A stretch of DNA of 24,147 nucleotides from a bacterium (GTDB lineage: Bacteria > UBA10199 > DSSB01), in contig JAUHYS010000004.1 in the NCBI GenBank assembly GCA_030426445.1, positions 1 to 24,147 of the forward strand. Direction: 5' to 3'. Both the position numbers and the translations under genes were made by a program. The notes below the pieces were generated by a model, which saw nothing but the letters and a program-made list of their open reading frames with translations, did no database searches and had not been told where the DNA came from. Positions 14,885 to 22,229 of this stretch are shown one piece after another (within the stretch, counting starts at the first letter, position 1; the number at the start of each line of letters is the position of its first letter).

Positions 14885-16159
14885 TCAAGTAGAAAGTTGA
14901 ATTTCCTTAAGGCCTAAATAGGGTTGCAGCACTTCAGGTACCTTGACCGACCCGTCACGTTGTTGATAATTTTCTAAGATAGCCAAAAAAGTGCGTCCAA
15001 CCGCCAGGCCACTGCCATTTAAGGTATGGACCAGGCGATTTTTTCCCGAGCTATCTTTAAAGCGAATCTTAGCTCTGCGGGCTTGAAAGTCTTGAAAATT
15101 GCTACAACTCGATATTTCACGATATGCATTTTGCCCCGGAAGCCAGACCTCTAAATCGTAAGTCTTGGCTGCCGAAAACCCCATATCTCCCGAGCAAAGT
15201 GCCATCACTCTATAATGCAAACCCAGTTTTTGCAGAATCGATTCAGCATGACCCGTCAGTTTTTCTAGCTCTTGATATGATTGATCCGGGTGAGTCAACT
15301 TAACTAACTCGACCTTATTAAACTGATGCTGACGAATCAATCCACGTACATCCTTGCCATAACTGCCCGCTTCACTGCGAAAACAAGGGGTATAAGCCGT
15401 CATCGAAAGCGGTAATTGGTCTTCGGCAAGGATTTCATCTTGATAAATATTGGTAACTGGAACCTCTGCTGTTGGAATGAGATAATAGCCCACTTGAGTG
15501 ACAAACAAATCTTCTTCAAATTTAGGTAATTGGCCTGTACCGATCAAGGACTGACGATTCACCAAAAAGGGAGGTAAGACTTCTTCATAGCCATTTTCTG
15601 TCGTTTGTACATCGAGCATGAAGTTGATTAATGCTCGCTCCAGCTTAGCTCCCCATTTCCTATATAAAGTAAAGCGTGAACCTGCAATCTTTGCGCCGCG
15701 TTCAAAATCAAGCAAACCAAGCTTTTCACCGATTTCCCAATGTGGCAACGGTTTAAAATCCAACTCAGGTTTTTCTCCCCAAGCTCTCACTTCTTGATTA
15801 TGACTTTCGTCATTTCCGATAGGAACACTTTCATGGGGCAAATTAGGAATATGTAATAAAATATCGTTTAGCTTTTCTTCTGCTTCTTCTCGCAAAGGGG
15901 CCAGTTCTTTCAAGCGCTGTGAAACCTCTTTCATCTCCCTCATGATTTCATCAACGCTTTCACCCGCTCGTTTTTTTTGTTGAATCTGTTGGGAGGCTAA
16001 ATTTTGCTGATGGCGAAGCTCGTCAAATTTTTTTTGTTGGTCTTTTCTAGATTTGGCCAGGCTTTGAATGGCTTCTAATAACTGGAAATCTACCCCACGA
16101 CTTTGCAAAGCCGCTTTGACTTGAGCTAAATTTTCGATAACAAATTTTAAATCTAACAT
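14885..16159 (-). CDS. serS: Seryl-tRNA synthetase
   Basis: This 424-residue class II synthetase charges tRNA-Ser with serine. Residues about 1-100 form the N-terminal antiparallel coiled-coil that grips the long variable arm of tRNA-Ser (LKFVIENLAQVKAAL, REEAEEKLNDILLHIPN). The catalytic core has the class II motif 1 region (GSRFTLYRKWGAKLERAL), motif 2 in CFRSEAGSYGKDVRGLIRQHQF and motif 3 in TLNGSGLAVGRTFLAILENYQ. Serine-pocket residues (PTAEVPVTNIY, SSCSNFQDFQARR) are present. Length is normal for bacterial SerRS. Three tRNA genes, two of them tRNA-Ser, follow on the same strand. No Shine-Dalgarno is visible before ATG 16159; a perfect inverted repeat lies 18-38 bases upstream of it. Confidence 0.95.
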   Translation of the reverse strand: MLDLKFVIENLAQVKAALQSRGVDFQLLEAIQSLAKSRKDQQKKFDELRHQQNLASQQIQQKKRAGESVDEIMREMKEVSQRLKELAPLREEAEEKLNDILLHIPNLPHESVPIGNDESHNQEVRAWGEKPELDFKPLPHWEIGEKLGLLDFERGAKIAGSRFTLYRKWGAKLERALINFMLDVQTTENGYEEVLPPFLVNRQSLIGTGQLPKFEEDLFVTQVGYYLIPTAEVPVTNIYQDEILAEDQLPLSMTAYTPCFRSEAGSYGKDVRGLIRQHQFNKVELVKLTHPDQSYQELEKLTGHAESILQKLGLHYRVMALCSGDMGFSAAKTYDLEVWLPGQNAYREISSCSNFQDFQARRAKIRFKDSSGKNRLVHTLNGSGLAVGRTFLAILENYQQRDGSVKVPEVLQPYLGLKEIQLST

Positions 16160-16177
16160 AAAATCATCATAAATATT

Positions 16178-16197
16178 TTTCTTAATTCATTAAGAAA
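16178..16197. promoter_or_regulatory. Perfect inverted repeat upstream of serS
   Basis: TTTCTTAAT (16178-16186), a two-base centre TC, then ATTAAGAAA (16189-16197) form a perfect 20-base palindrome. It sits between the terminator of the DsbA lipoprotein gene and the serS start. It could be an operator or overlap the serS promoter; no strong -35/-10 pair is visible to decide. Confidence 0.45.
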
Positions 16198-16236
16198 CTG
16201 TAAGAAATAAATAAACAAGCTGTACTTTCTTTATTT

Positions 16237-16271
16237 AAAAAGAAAAGCAGCTTAATAGCTTAAGCTGCTTT
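16237..16271 (-). terminator. Rho-independent terminator of the DsbA-lipoprotein gene
   Basis: On the minus strand AAAGCAGCTTAA (16271-16260), loop GCTA, and TTAAGCTGCTTT (16255-16244) form a perfect 12-base stem. It is followed by TCTTTTT, a good U-tail. It lies 29 bases after the stop of the lipoprotein gene and separates it from serS. Confidence 0.8.
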
Positions 16272-16299
16272 GATTAGAGAATCCAGAATTTTTTTATAT

Positions 16300-17403
16300 T
16301 TAGCTTTTACTTTTACTTCGCAATAGCTCCATATCAATAACTTCTTTAAAAGCTTCATACGGCTTGGCTCCTTTTAAAGCCTGACCATTGATAAAAAATG
16401 CGGGTGTACCTGAAACACCTGCTTTTTTGCCATCATTCATATCTTTAGCCACTTCTTGAGAAAATTTTCCACTATCTAAACATTGCTCAAATTGACTTTG
16501 ATCTAGGTTAAATTCCTTAGCATAATCTTTTAATTTATCGACTTGAAGTGCTCTCTGATTTTCCCAAAGTTTTTCACTATATTCCCAATATTTACCTTGA
16601 TCTCCCGCACAATGAGCAGCTTCAGCCGCTTTTTTTGCCTGAGCATGAAAACCTAAAGGAAAGTCACGCAGAACATACTTAACATCAGAACCGTATTCTT
16701 TTAGAACTTGGTCAATAGTAGGTCGAACTCGGCTGCAAAAAGGACATTGATAATCGGTAAATTCGATAATGGTCACTTTAGGGTTTTTTGCACCTAGAAA
16801 AGGATCATCATCTGCACTGACATCGATACGAGGGCGTTCTAAGTGAATTTTTATATCTGCTTCATCTCGCAAGCGGCTCATCAAATTATTACGGTAGATA
16901 GAAGATTGACGCGCTGCCAACTGCTTTTTGATAGTTCCCTTCACTTTTTCGAGGGGCTGACCCCGCATCCTTGCTTTATTTTTTTCGTAAAAATCTTTGA
17001 CATCCTGCTCTGAAATATCCCCTACTTTATCCTGCACTTCTTTCTTAAGAAGTTGCTCCACAGTCATGCCCTGTTTTTTAGCTTCTGCATCGAGTAATTC
17101 ATCGTTGACCATGGCATTGACACCCTGCATTTGTAGTTCAAAGATAGAACTACGAATCGAGGATAAACGAGACTCGATTTTTTGGTTCACTTCGCCTTCA
17201 GTAATCTTCTTACCATTAATTTCCGCAAAAACGGTTTTACTTGAAGTGCTGGGCAAAACACCTGTACCTCCTGAAACTGTTTCAGTATTTACATTACTAT
17301 TTGTATTGGCATTTGAATGATTACCGCTGCTTCCATTGCTTGCACTCGAACACCCCACCAAACTCATCAAAGCTAAAGCTAATATCCAATGATTTGTATT
17401 CAT
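16300..17403 (-). CDS. Lipoprotein fusing a SurA/PrsA-like N-domain to a DsbA-type thiol oxidoreductase
   Basis: This 367-residue protein has a signal peptide and lipobox (LMSLVGC, lipidated Cys18). A Ser/Asn/Gly-rich linker follows (about 19-55). Residues 58-185 form a SurA_N/PrsA-type helical domain (FAEINGKKITEGEVNQKIES, NAMVNDELLDAEAKKQG), without a parvulin domain. Residues 195-360 form a thioredoxin-fold DsbA domain (Thioredoxin_4 type) with redox motif Cys220-Pro-Phe-Cys223 (FTDYQCPFCSRVRP) and cis-proline GVSGTPAFFINGQALKGA. The second half resembles the next DsbA gene closely (YEYSEKLWENQRAL versus YQKYTELLWENQREL). Inferred role: oxidation or isomerisation of envelope protein disulfides while anchored to a membrane, with the N-domain holding the substrate. 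It has its own strong terminator. Confidence 0.85.
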   Translation of the reverse strand: MNTNHWILALALMSLVGCSSASNGSSGNHSNANTNSNVNTETVSGGTGVLPSTSSKTVFAEINGKKITEGEVNQKIESRLSSIRSSIFELQMQGVNAMVNDELLDAEAKKQGMTVEQLLKKEVQDKVGDISEQDVKDFYEKNKARMRGQPLEKVKGTIKKQLAARQSSIYRNNLMSRLRDEADIKIHLERPRIDVSADDDPFLGAKNPKVTIIEFTDYQCPFCSRVRPTIDQVLKEYGSDVKYVLRDFPLGFHAQAKKAAEAAHCAGDQGKYWEYSEKLWENQRALQVDKLKDYAKEFNLDQSQFEQCLDSGKFSQEVAKDMNDGKKAGVSGTPAFFINGQALKGAKPYEAFKEVIDMELLRSKSKS

Positions 17404-17544
17404 AAGCTCCCTTTTCTTTTTTATTAATTTAACCGGGTTTGTTTATCGCTAAATTTTATCTAGAGCAAAACTAACCAGATTTTAAATTTATAAGACCGCA
17501 GAATAGTAATTTTTTTTTAATTCTGCAAGCACTGCTTTTTTAAC

Positions 17545-18198
17545 TCAACGAAGGACGTGACTTAACTCCGCATCAATGATCCCTTTAAAATACTCATAGG
17601 GCCTTGCACCACTAACGCTCTGACCATTGATAATAAAAGTGGGTGTTCCACGAACACCCTGTTTCTTTCCCTCTTTTATCTCTGCCTCAATTTGAGACAA
17701 ATACCTTTCTTTATTGAAACACTTCTTAAAAGGACCCATTTTTAAACGGGCTCTTTTAGCATAATTAAACAAGTCCTTTTTATCTAATTCACGTTGATTT
17801 TCCCATAAAAGTTCTGTGTATTTTTGGTAAGATTTTTGTTCATTGGCACAAAGTGCTGCCAAAGCAGCCGGTTTGGCATTTTGATGAAAAGGTAAGGGAA
17901 ATTGTTTTTGAACGAGTTTTACTTTACCCGAATAGGTCTTAAGAATTTTTTTCATGGTTTTATGAGCACGCGCACAAAAGGGACATTGATAATCGGTAAA
18001 TTCGACAATGGTGATAACTGCATCGGCGTCTCCCAATACCGGCGCCCCTTCGATTGTGATAGTCTGCACTTGGGAACTTTGCTGCTGAGAGTTGTCCGGG
18101 TGGTAGGGTTCTTTTGCAAAAGAAGTCCCTGCTACTAAAGCTAAAAAAGCCATCAGTAGAAAGCTAGAAAAGCGTTTTATGCAGGAGATTGTTTTCAA
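17545..18198 (-). CDS. DsbA-family periplasmic thiol oxidoreductase
   Basis: This 217-residue secreted protein has a signal peptide (RFSSFLLMAFLALVAGTSFA), cleaved probably after SFA, and no lipobox. The mature part is a thioredoxin-fold DsbA domain (Thioredoxin_4 type), with active site Cys72-Pro-Phe-Cys75 (FTDYQCPFCARAHKT) and cis-proline loop VRGTPTFIINGQSVSGARPYEYFKGI. It is homologous, over its whole mature length, to the C-terminal half of the lipoprotein gene that follows 141 bases downstream. The pair therefore looks like duplication plus N-terminal domain gain or loss. A DsbB-type partner is not in the window. The gene follows fadN by 70 bases on the same strand; no functional link to fatty-acid oxidation is evident. 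Confidence 0.85.
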   Translation of the reverse strand: MKTISCIKRFSSFLLMAFLALVAGTSFAKEPYHPDNSQQQSSQVQTITIEGAPVLGDADAVITIVEFTDYQCPFCARAHKTMKKILKTYSGKVKLVQKQFPLPFHQNAKPAALAALCANEQKSYQKYTELLWENQRELDKKDLFNYAKRARLKMGPFKKCFNKERYLSQIEAEIKEGKKQGVRGTPTFIINGQSVSGARPYEYFKGIIDAELSHVLR

Positions 18199-18268
18199 TT
18201 TTGCCTCTAATATTGAATTAATTTTTAATCGTACAATATTTGTAAGACAAAATATTATGCGTTAAAAA

Positions 18269-20701
18269 CTAATTACGCAAGGGTTTATTATTCATCAACA
18301 TGTATTGCATGCGCGCTTGCGTTTTTTCGGTTCCTGCTAATTGTAAGAAAGCTTCTCTCTCTAAGTCAAGAATATGTTGCTCAGAAACGTAGCCCTGAGT
18401 TGGAAGGTTTCCACCGCAAAGGATGTGCGCCAGCTTTTCTGCGATTAATGCATCATGCTCACTGATTTGTCCTAATGCCAAAAATCCACGAATGGAACTT
18501 TTAACGGCCATTTCACCGCCCAGACCAGGAACTAAAATATCCTCACGTAACTCGGGAGCCTGATATTCTTTAGACATTACCAGAATATCGCTCTTAGCAT
18601 CACGTAAAAGGGATTCGCGGTCTAAACTGATTTTATCGCTGCGTTTGAGGTAATCTAACTCGATGCCCTCTTTAGCACTGGTAGCTACTTTAGCAAAGGC
18701 AATGCGTTCAAACGCACGTTGAACTTTAGGAAAAGGTCCACCGTCCCCCGGAGACATCCAAACCTTTTTACCTTTGGCTCGTAAGCTGGCTTCACAATTA
18801 AGGAGCATATTTTTGCAGCCTCCACCTGCTGGAATCAGACCCACTCCCACTTCGACCAAGCCGATATAAGTTTCGGCCGCTGCCCTGACTGCATCCGCTG
18901 CCATCACGACCTCACAGCCTCCGCCCAAAGCCAGTCCAAAGGGAGCTGCTACGACGGGTTTAGTAGCGATGCGCATAGCGCTTGCAAAGTCTTGAAATTG
19001 TTTGACCAGATTCTCGATTTTATCCCAGTTTTTTTGCTGGGCTTCCAACCAAATCAGCATCAGATTAGCCCCTACCGAAAAATTTTCGGCCTCATTGCTA
19101 ATAACCATCCCTTTATATTGATCCGATTTAAGGAGTTCCAACCCTTGCATCCCCATTTCACCGATGTCTGAATCAATAGCATTCATTTTGGTGTGAAATT
19201 CGAGACAAATCACTCCATCCCCCAGATCAATGAGACTTGCTCCGGGATTTTTAGCCAAGACTTCTTGGCTTTCTTTAATATCTTTGAGGAAGAAAATACC
19301 CGGACGACGTAAAATCTCTTTGTACTGATTGCTTTGCAAATCAAAATAGTGAAGCTGGCCCTTTATTTTTTTGTAAAAAGTGCCTTCACCTTTTTCGACC
19401 ACTTGTTTAAGCACAGCAGGCACAGACAGCCCATCTTTTTCGATTTTTTCGATGGTCTCTTTTACGCCCAAGCCATCTAAAGTTTCAAAAGGACCCGCCT
19501 CCCAATTATAGCCCCATTTCATTGCATTATCGATATTGACCACATCATCTGCAATCTCGAGTAAACGGTTTGCTGCGTAAATGAGAGTGTCCCGGGTGGT
19601 TTTCCAAGCTAGTTCTGAAGCACGGTCTCCTACTTCTATAACAGCCTTAATGCGTTCACCGACATTTTCAACTCCCTTAGCCGCTTTTAATGATTTAAAC
19701 TTCGCTTCTTGTTTGGGCCGGTATTCACAAGTTTTTAAATCCAAAGCTAGAATCTGTTTTTGACCTTTTTCGTCCCGAGTTTTTTTATAAAAACCTTGTT
19801 TGGTTTTATTGCCCAAATAACCCTTTTGAATCATTTGGTTGATAATGTCAGGGAGAACAAAGGCCTCGCGCTGTTCGTCATTAGGACAATTATCGTAAAT
19901 AGTTTGGGTAACATGAGGTAACAAATCTACACCCACAATATCAATGGTACGAAACATTGCGCTCTTGGGTTTACCTGTGGCCTGGCCCAAAATTTTATCT
20001 GCTTCTTCGATCGTATAGTCACCCTCTTGCATGTGTTTGAGAGCCACCATCGAAGAGTAAGTTCCAATGCGATTAGCAATAAAGTTTGGTGTGTCTTTGG
20101 CATAAACTACACCTTTACCTAGGCGCTCTTCGAGGACTTCCGCCATTTCTTCAACAATTTTTGGATTGGTTTTTTCAGAAGAAATAATCTCCACTAATTT
20201 CATATAACGCACAGGGTTGAAAAAGTGGGTCACCAGGAAGTTTTTAAGGAAGCTCTCACTGCGCCCTTCAGATAAGGAAGCCAGAGGCAGACCAGACGTA
20301 TTGGAGCTGACAATGGTTTCGGGCTTGCGGATTTTTTCGATCTTTTCGTAAACGGATTTCTTAATATCCAAACGCTCAAGAACCACCTCAACAATCCAGT
20401 CGCAATCTTTTAACTTTTCCCAGTCGTCTTCAAAATTACCTGGTGTAATCAACTTAAGATCACGTTTGGAGTAAATCACCGAAGGCTTCGAATTTTTAAT
20501 GGACTCGAGCCCTTTTAAGGCAAACTTATTACGAAATTGAGCTGTATTTTGCTGCAAACCCGCTTTTTCGTCCTCTTCACTAAATTTTGGAGGGACTATA
20601 TCTAGGAGTAAAACCGGAATTCCCGCGCCCGCAATATGGGCCGCAATACCTTGTCCCATGACACCTGCACCAAGTACGGCTACTTTTTTGATTTCTCGCA
20701 T
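18269..20701 (-). CDS. fadN: 3-hydroxyacyl-CoA dehydrogenase / enoyl-CoA hydratase fusion (FadN-type)
   Basis: This 810-residue bifunctional beta-oxidation enzyme has a domain order reversed from E. coli FadB. Residues 7-25 form the NAD-binding Rossmann loop (VLGAGVMGQGIAAHIAG). The dehydrogenase catalytic histidine is in VTHFFNPVRYMKLVEI. The C-terminal dehydrogenase parts include FRTIDIVGVDLLPH and a second copy near residue 390-440 (MKWGYNWEAGPFE). From about 500 comes the crotonase domain: GLALGGGCEVVMAAD and YIGLVEVGVGLIPAGGG carry the two acidic residues of hydratases. This order and length match FadN of Bacillus subtilis (about 789 residues). It catalyses hydration and oxidation of enoyl-CoA. 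It follows the thiolase gene by 94 bases; ATG 20701 has AAAGGA upstream. Confidence 0.9.
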   Translation of the reverse strand: MREIKKVAVLGAGVMGQGIAAHIAGAGIPVLLLDIVPPKFSEEDEKAGLQQNTAQFRNKFALKGLESIKNSKPSVIYSKRDLKLITPGNFEDDWEKLKDCDWIVEVVLERLDIKKSVYEKIEKIRKPETIVSSNTSGLPLASLSEGRSESFLKNFLVTHFFNPVRYMKLVEIISSEKTNPKIVEEMAEVLEERLGKGVVYAKDTPNFIANRIGTYSSMVALKHMQEGDYTIEEADKILGQATGKPKSAMFRTIDIVGVDLLPHVTQTIYDNCPNDEQREAFVLPDIINQMIQKGYLGNKTKQGFYKKTRDEKGQKQILALDLKTCEYRPKQEAKFKSLKAAKGVENVGERIKAVIEVGDRASELAWKTTRDTLIYAANRLLEIADDVVNIDNAMKWGYNWEAGPFETLDGLGVKETIEKIEKDGLSVPAVLKQVVEKGEGTFYKKIKGQLHYFDLQSNQYKEILRRPGIFFLKDIKESQEVLAKNPGASLIDLGDGVICLEFHTKMNAIDSDIGEMGMQGLELLKSDQYKGMVISNEAENFSVGANLMLIWLEAQQKNWDKIENLVKQFQDFASAMRIATKPVVAAPFGLALGGGCEVVMAADAVRAAAETYIGLVEVGVGLIPAGGGCKNMLLNCEASLRAKGKKVWMSPGDGGPFPKVQRAFERIAFAKVATSAKEGIELDYLKRSDKISLDRESLLRDAKSDILVMSKEYQAPELREDILVPGLGGEMAVKSSIRGFLALGQISEHDALIAEKLAHILCGGNLPTQGYVSEQHILDLEREAFLQLAGTEKTQARMQYMLMNNKPLRN

Positions 20702-20795
20702 ATTAAAATCCTTTGTTATGATCTTAAATTAGAGTCTCCATAAATCGAGTCTTCCGCTCAAAACTCGATATAAAATCGCTTGCTATAAGATTATT

Positions 20796-21971
20796 TTAGC
20801 TCAGTCTCTCAATCACACAAGCTGCACCTTGACCTCCACCAATACACATGGTTTCGAGACCCCATTTTTTATCGTAAGTCATTAAATCATTGATTAAAGT
20901 GGCCATGATACGCGCACCGGAACAGCCTAAGGGGTGACCCAAAGCAATGGCGCCCCCATGGGGGTTGAGTTTTTTGCGGTCAATGCCTAATTCGTGAACA
21001 ACTGCAAGTGATTGCGAAGCAAAGGCTTCGTTGAGTTCGAAAATATCGATGTCTTCTACTTTCATATTGGCACGTTTTAAAACTTTGCGCACTGCAGGTA
21101 CAGGTCCCATGCCCATGGTTTCCGGGTCACAACCTGCCACAGCCATCGCATGAATACGAGCCAGAGGTTTGATTCCCAGAGCTTTGGCTTTTTCTGCGCT
21201 CATGATCACAACAGCCGCGGCTCCATCGGTTAAAGGAGAAGAGTTTCCTGCAGTCACGGCACCATCCTTTTTAAAGACGGTTTTTAAAGTGGCCAGTTTT
21301 TCTACGGTAGTGCCCTCGCGGGGACCTTGGTCGGTATCTACCGTTACCTGGCTGCCGTCTACTTGAGTCGCTTGCACTGGAGTAATCTCACTCTTAAATT
21401 TATTTTCCTTAATAGCTTTAAGCGCTTTTTCGTGACTTTCTGCTGCAAAGGCATCTAAATCTTCACGAGAGATTTTATCTTTGTATTTTTCAAAAACATT
21501 TTCTGCGGTCATCCCCATACTAATATAGGCATCGGGCATATCTTTGGTCATTAATTTAGGGTTGAGTGAAGGGTTAAAACCGCCCATGGGTACATGAGTC
21601 ATGGTTTCGATACCACCAGCCACAAAGATTTCTCCATCTCCCACCATAATTGAACGGGCTGCATCCATGATGGTTTGCAGGGAAGATGCACAAAATCGAT
21701 TGACGGTAGCCGCAGCCGCTGAGTTGGGAATTCCGGCCAAAAAGCTGATGTTACGTGCAACGTTCATACCCTGCTCACCTTCGGGCATGGCGCAACCGAC
21801 GATCACATCTTCGATCTCTGTCGGGTCTAAATTGGGAACTCTGTCTATAGCAGCTTTAAACACTTGGCCACCAAGGTCATCTATACGGGTGTAAACATAA
21901 TTACCTTTATTGGCGCGACCCATTGGGCTACGAACGGCACTGACGATTACAGCATCACGGATGTCTGACAT
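20796..21971 (-). CDS. fadA: Acyl-CoA thiolase (3-ketoacyl-CoA / acetyl-CoA acyltransferase)
   Basis: This 391-residue thiolase cleaves 3-ketoacyl-CoA to acetyl-CoA and a shortened acyl-CoA, the last step of a beta-oxidation round. The nucleophile Cys94 is in VNRFCASSLQ. The base/oxyanion residues are in ELNEAFASQSLAV, GGAIALGHPLGCSGAR and CIGGGQGAACVIE, all intact. ATG 21971 is preferred to an upstream in-frame ATG at 22001 because a perfect AGGAGG lies about six bases before it and the protein then starts like other thiolases (MSDIRDAVIVSAVRSPMGR). The longer start would also cover the operator palindrome. It is the first gene of a fadA-fadN operon with an operator and promoter directly upstream. 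Whether it prefers long or short chains cannot be told by eye. Confidence 0.92.
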   Translation of the reverse strand: MSDIRDAVIVSAVRSPMGRANKGNYVYTRIDDLGGQVFKAAIDRVPNLDPTEIEDVIVGCAMPEGEQGMNVARNISFLAGIPNSAAAATVNRFCASSLQTIMDAARSIMVGDGEIFVAGGIETMTHVPMGGFNPSLNPKLMTKDMPDAYISMGMTAENVFEKYKDKISREDLDAFAAESHEKALKAIKENKFKSEITPVQATQVDGSQVTVDTDQGPREGTTVEKLATLKTVFKKDGAVTAGNSSPLTDGAAAVVIMSAEKAKALGIKPLARIHAMAVAGCDPETMGMGPVPAVRKVLKRANMKVEDIDIFELNEAFASQSLAVVHELGIDRKKLNPHGGAIALGHPLGCSGARIMATLINDLMTYDKKWGLETMCIGGGQGAACVIERLS

Positions 21972-21979
21972 AAATCCTC

Positions 21980-22007
21980 CTAAAAATGAATGACTATTCA
22001 TTTTTAG
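21980..22007 (-). promoter_or_regulatory. FadR-like operator palindrome of the fadA-fadN operon
   Basis: CTAAAAATGAAT (21980-21991), centre GACT, and ATTCATTTTTAG (21996-22007) form a perfect 12-base inverted repeat. Its core TGAATGACTATTCATT closely matches the TGAATGA..A.TCATTCA box bound by the TetR-family FadR of Bacillus subtilis (recalled from the literature). It lies between the -10 element and the ribosome site, where bound repressor would block initiation. The regulator gene is not in the window. Confidence 0.7.
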
Positions 22008-22035
22008 TCTTACTTGGACTTGGTAGTTGTGTCAA
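22007..22035 (-). promoter_or_regulatory. Sigma70-type promoter of fadA-fadN
   Basis: A perfect TTGACA (22035-22030) is followed after 17 bases by TAAGAC (22012-22007), a weaker -10. The operator palindrome starts at the last base of the -10 and covers the expected start site near 22000. Confidence 0.55.
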
Positions 22036-22147
22036 GGGCTTAAATAATTCTTTTATTTTCAAATCTTTTCACTTCATACCCCCTCATATAAAAAAAGTTG
22101 ACAAGAAGAATTAAGCTTTAACCATTTAGAAAAAAATAAAATTATCG

Positions 22148-22176
22148 TTGGCGAATTTTAACGAGCTCGTTATAAT
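22148..22176 (+). promoter_or_regulatory. Sigma70-type promoter of the two-component system
   Basis: TTGGCG (22148-22153) and a perfect TATAAT (22171-22176) are 17 bases apart. The expected start is near 22183, giving a leader of about 47 bases before ATG 22230. Confidence 0.6.
22159..22172. promoter_or_regulatory. Perfect 14-base palindrome inside the promoter spacer
   Basis: TAACGAGCTCGTTA is its own reverse complement and fills the -10-proximal half of the spacer, sharing its last two bases with the TATAAT box. It is suitably placed for a repressor or spacer-twisting activator. The cognate regulator is unknown. Confidence 0.5.
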
Positions 22177-22229
22177 TTTAACTGTAGCGTCAAAATACAT
22201 GATTATTCGTTATGGGGAGTCAAAATTAT

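Noticed and set aside
17480..17540. Terminator-like GCAGAAT/ATTCTGC repeat after the soluble DsbA gene
   Set aside because: The loop is 15 bases and A/T-only, and no U-tail is placed properly on the minus strand.
22098..22120. Second plus-strand promoter beginning TTGACA at 22098
   Set aside because: No acceptable -10 sits 16-18 bases downstream; the pair at 22148-22176 is far better.
22002..22229. Small peptide or regulatory RNA in the gap between the fad operon and the kinase gene
   Set aside because: No frame with a ribosome site and no stable extended fold is evident beyond the two promoters and their palindromes.
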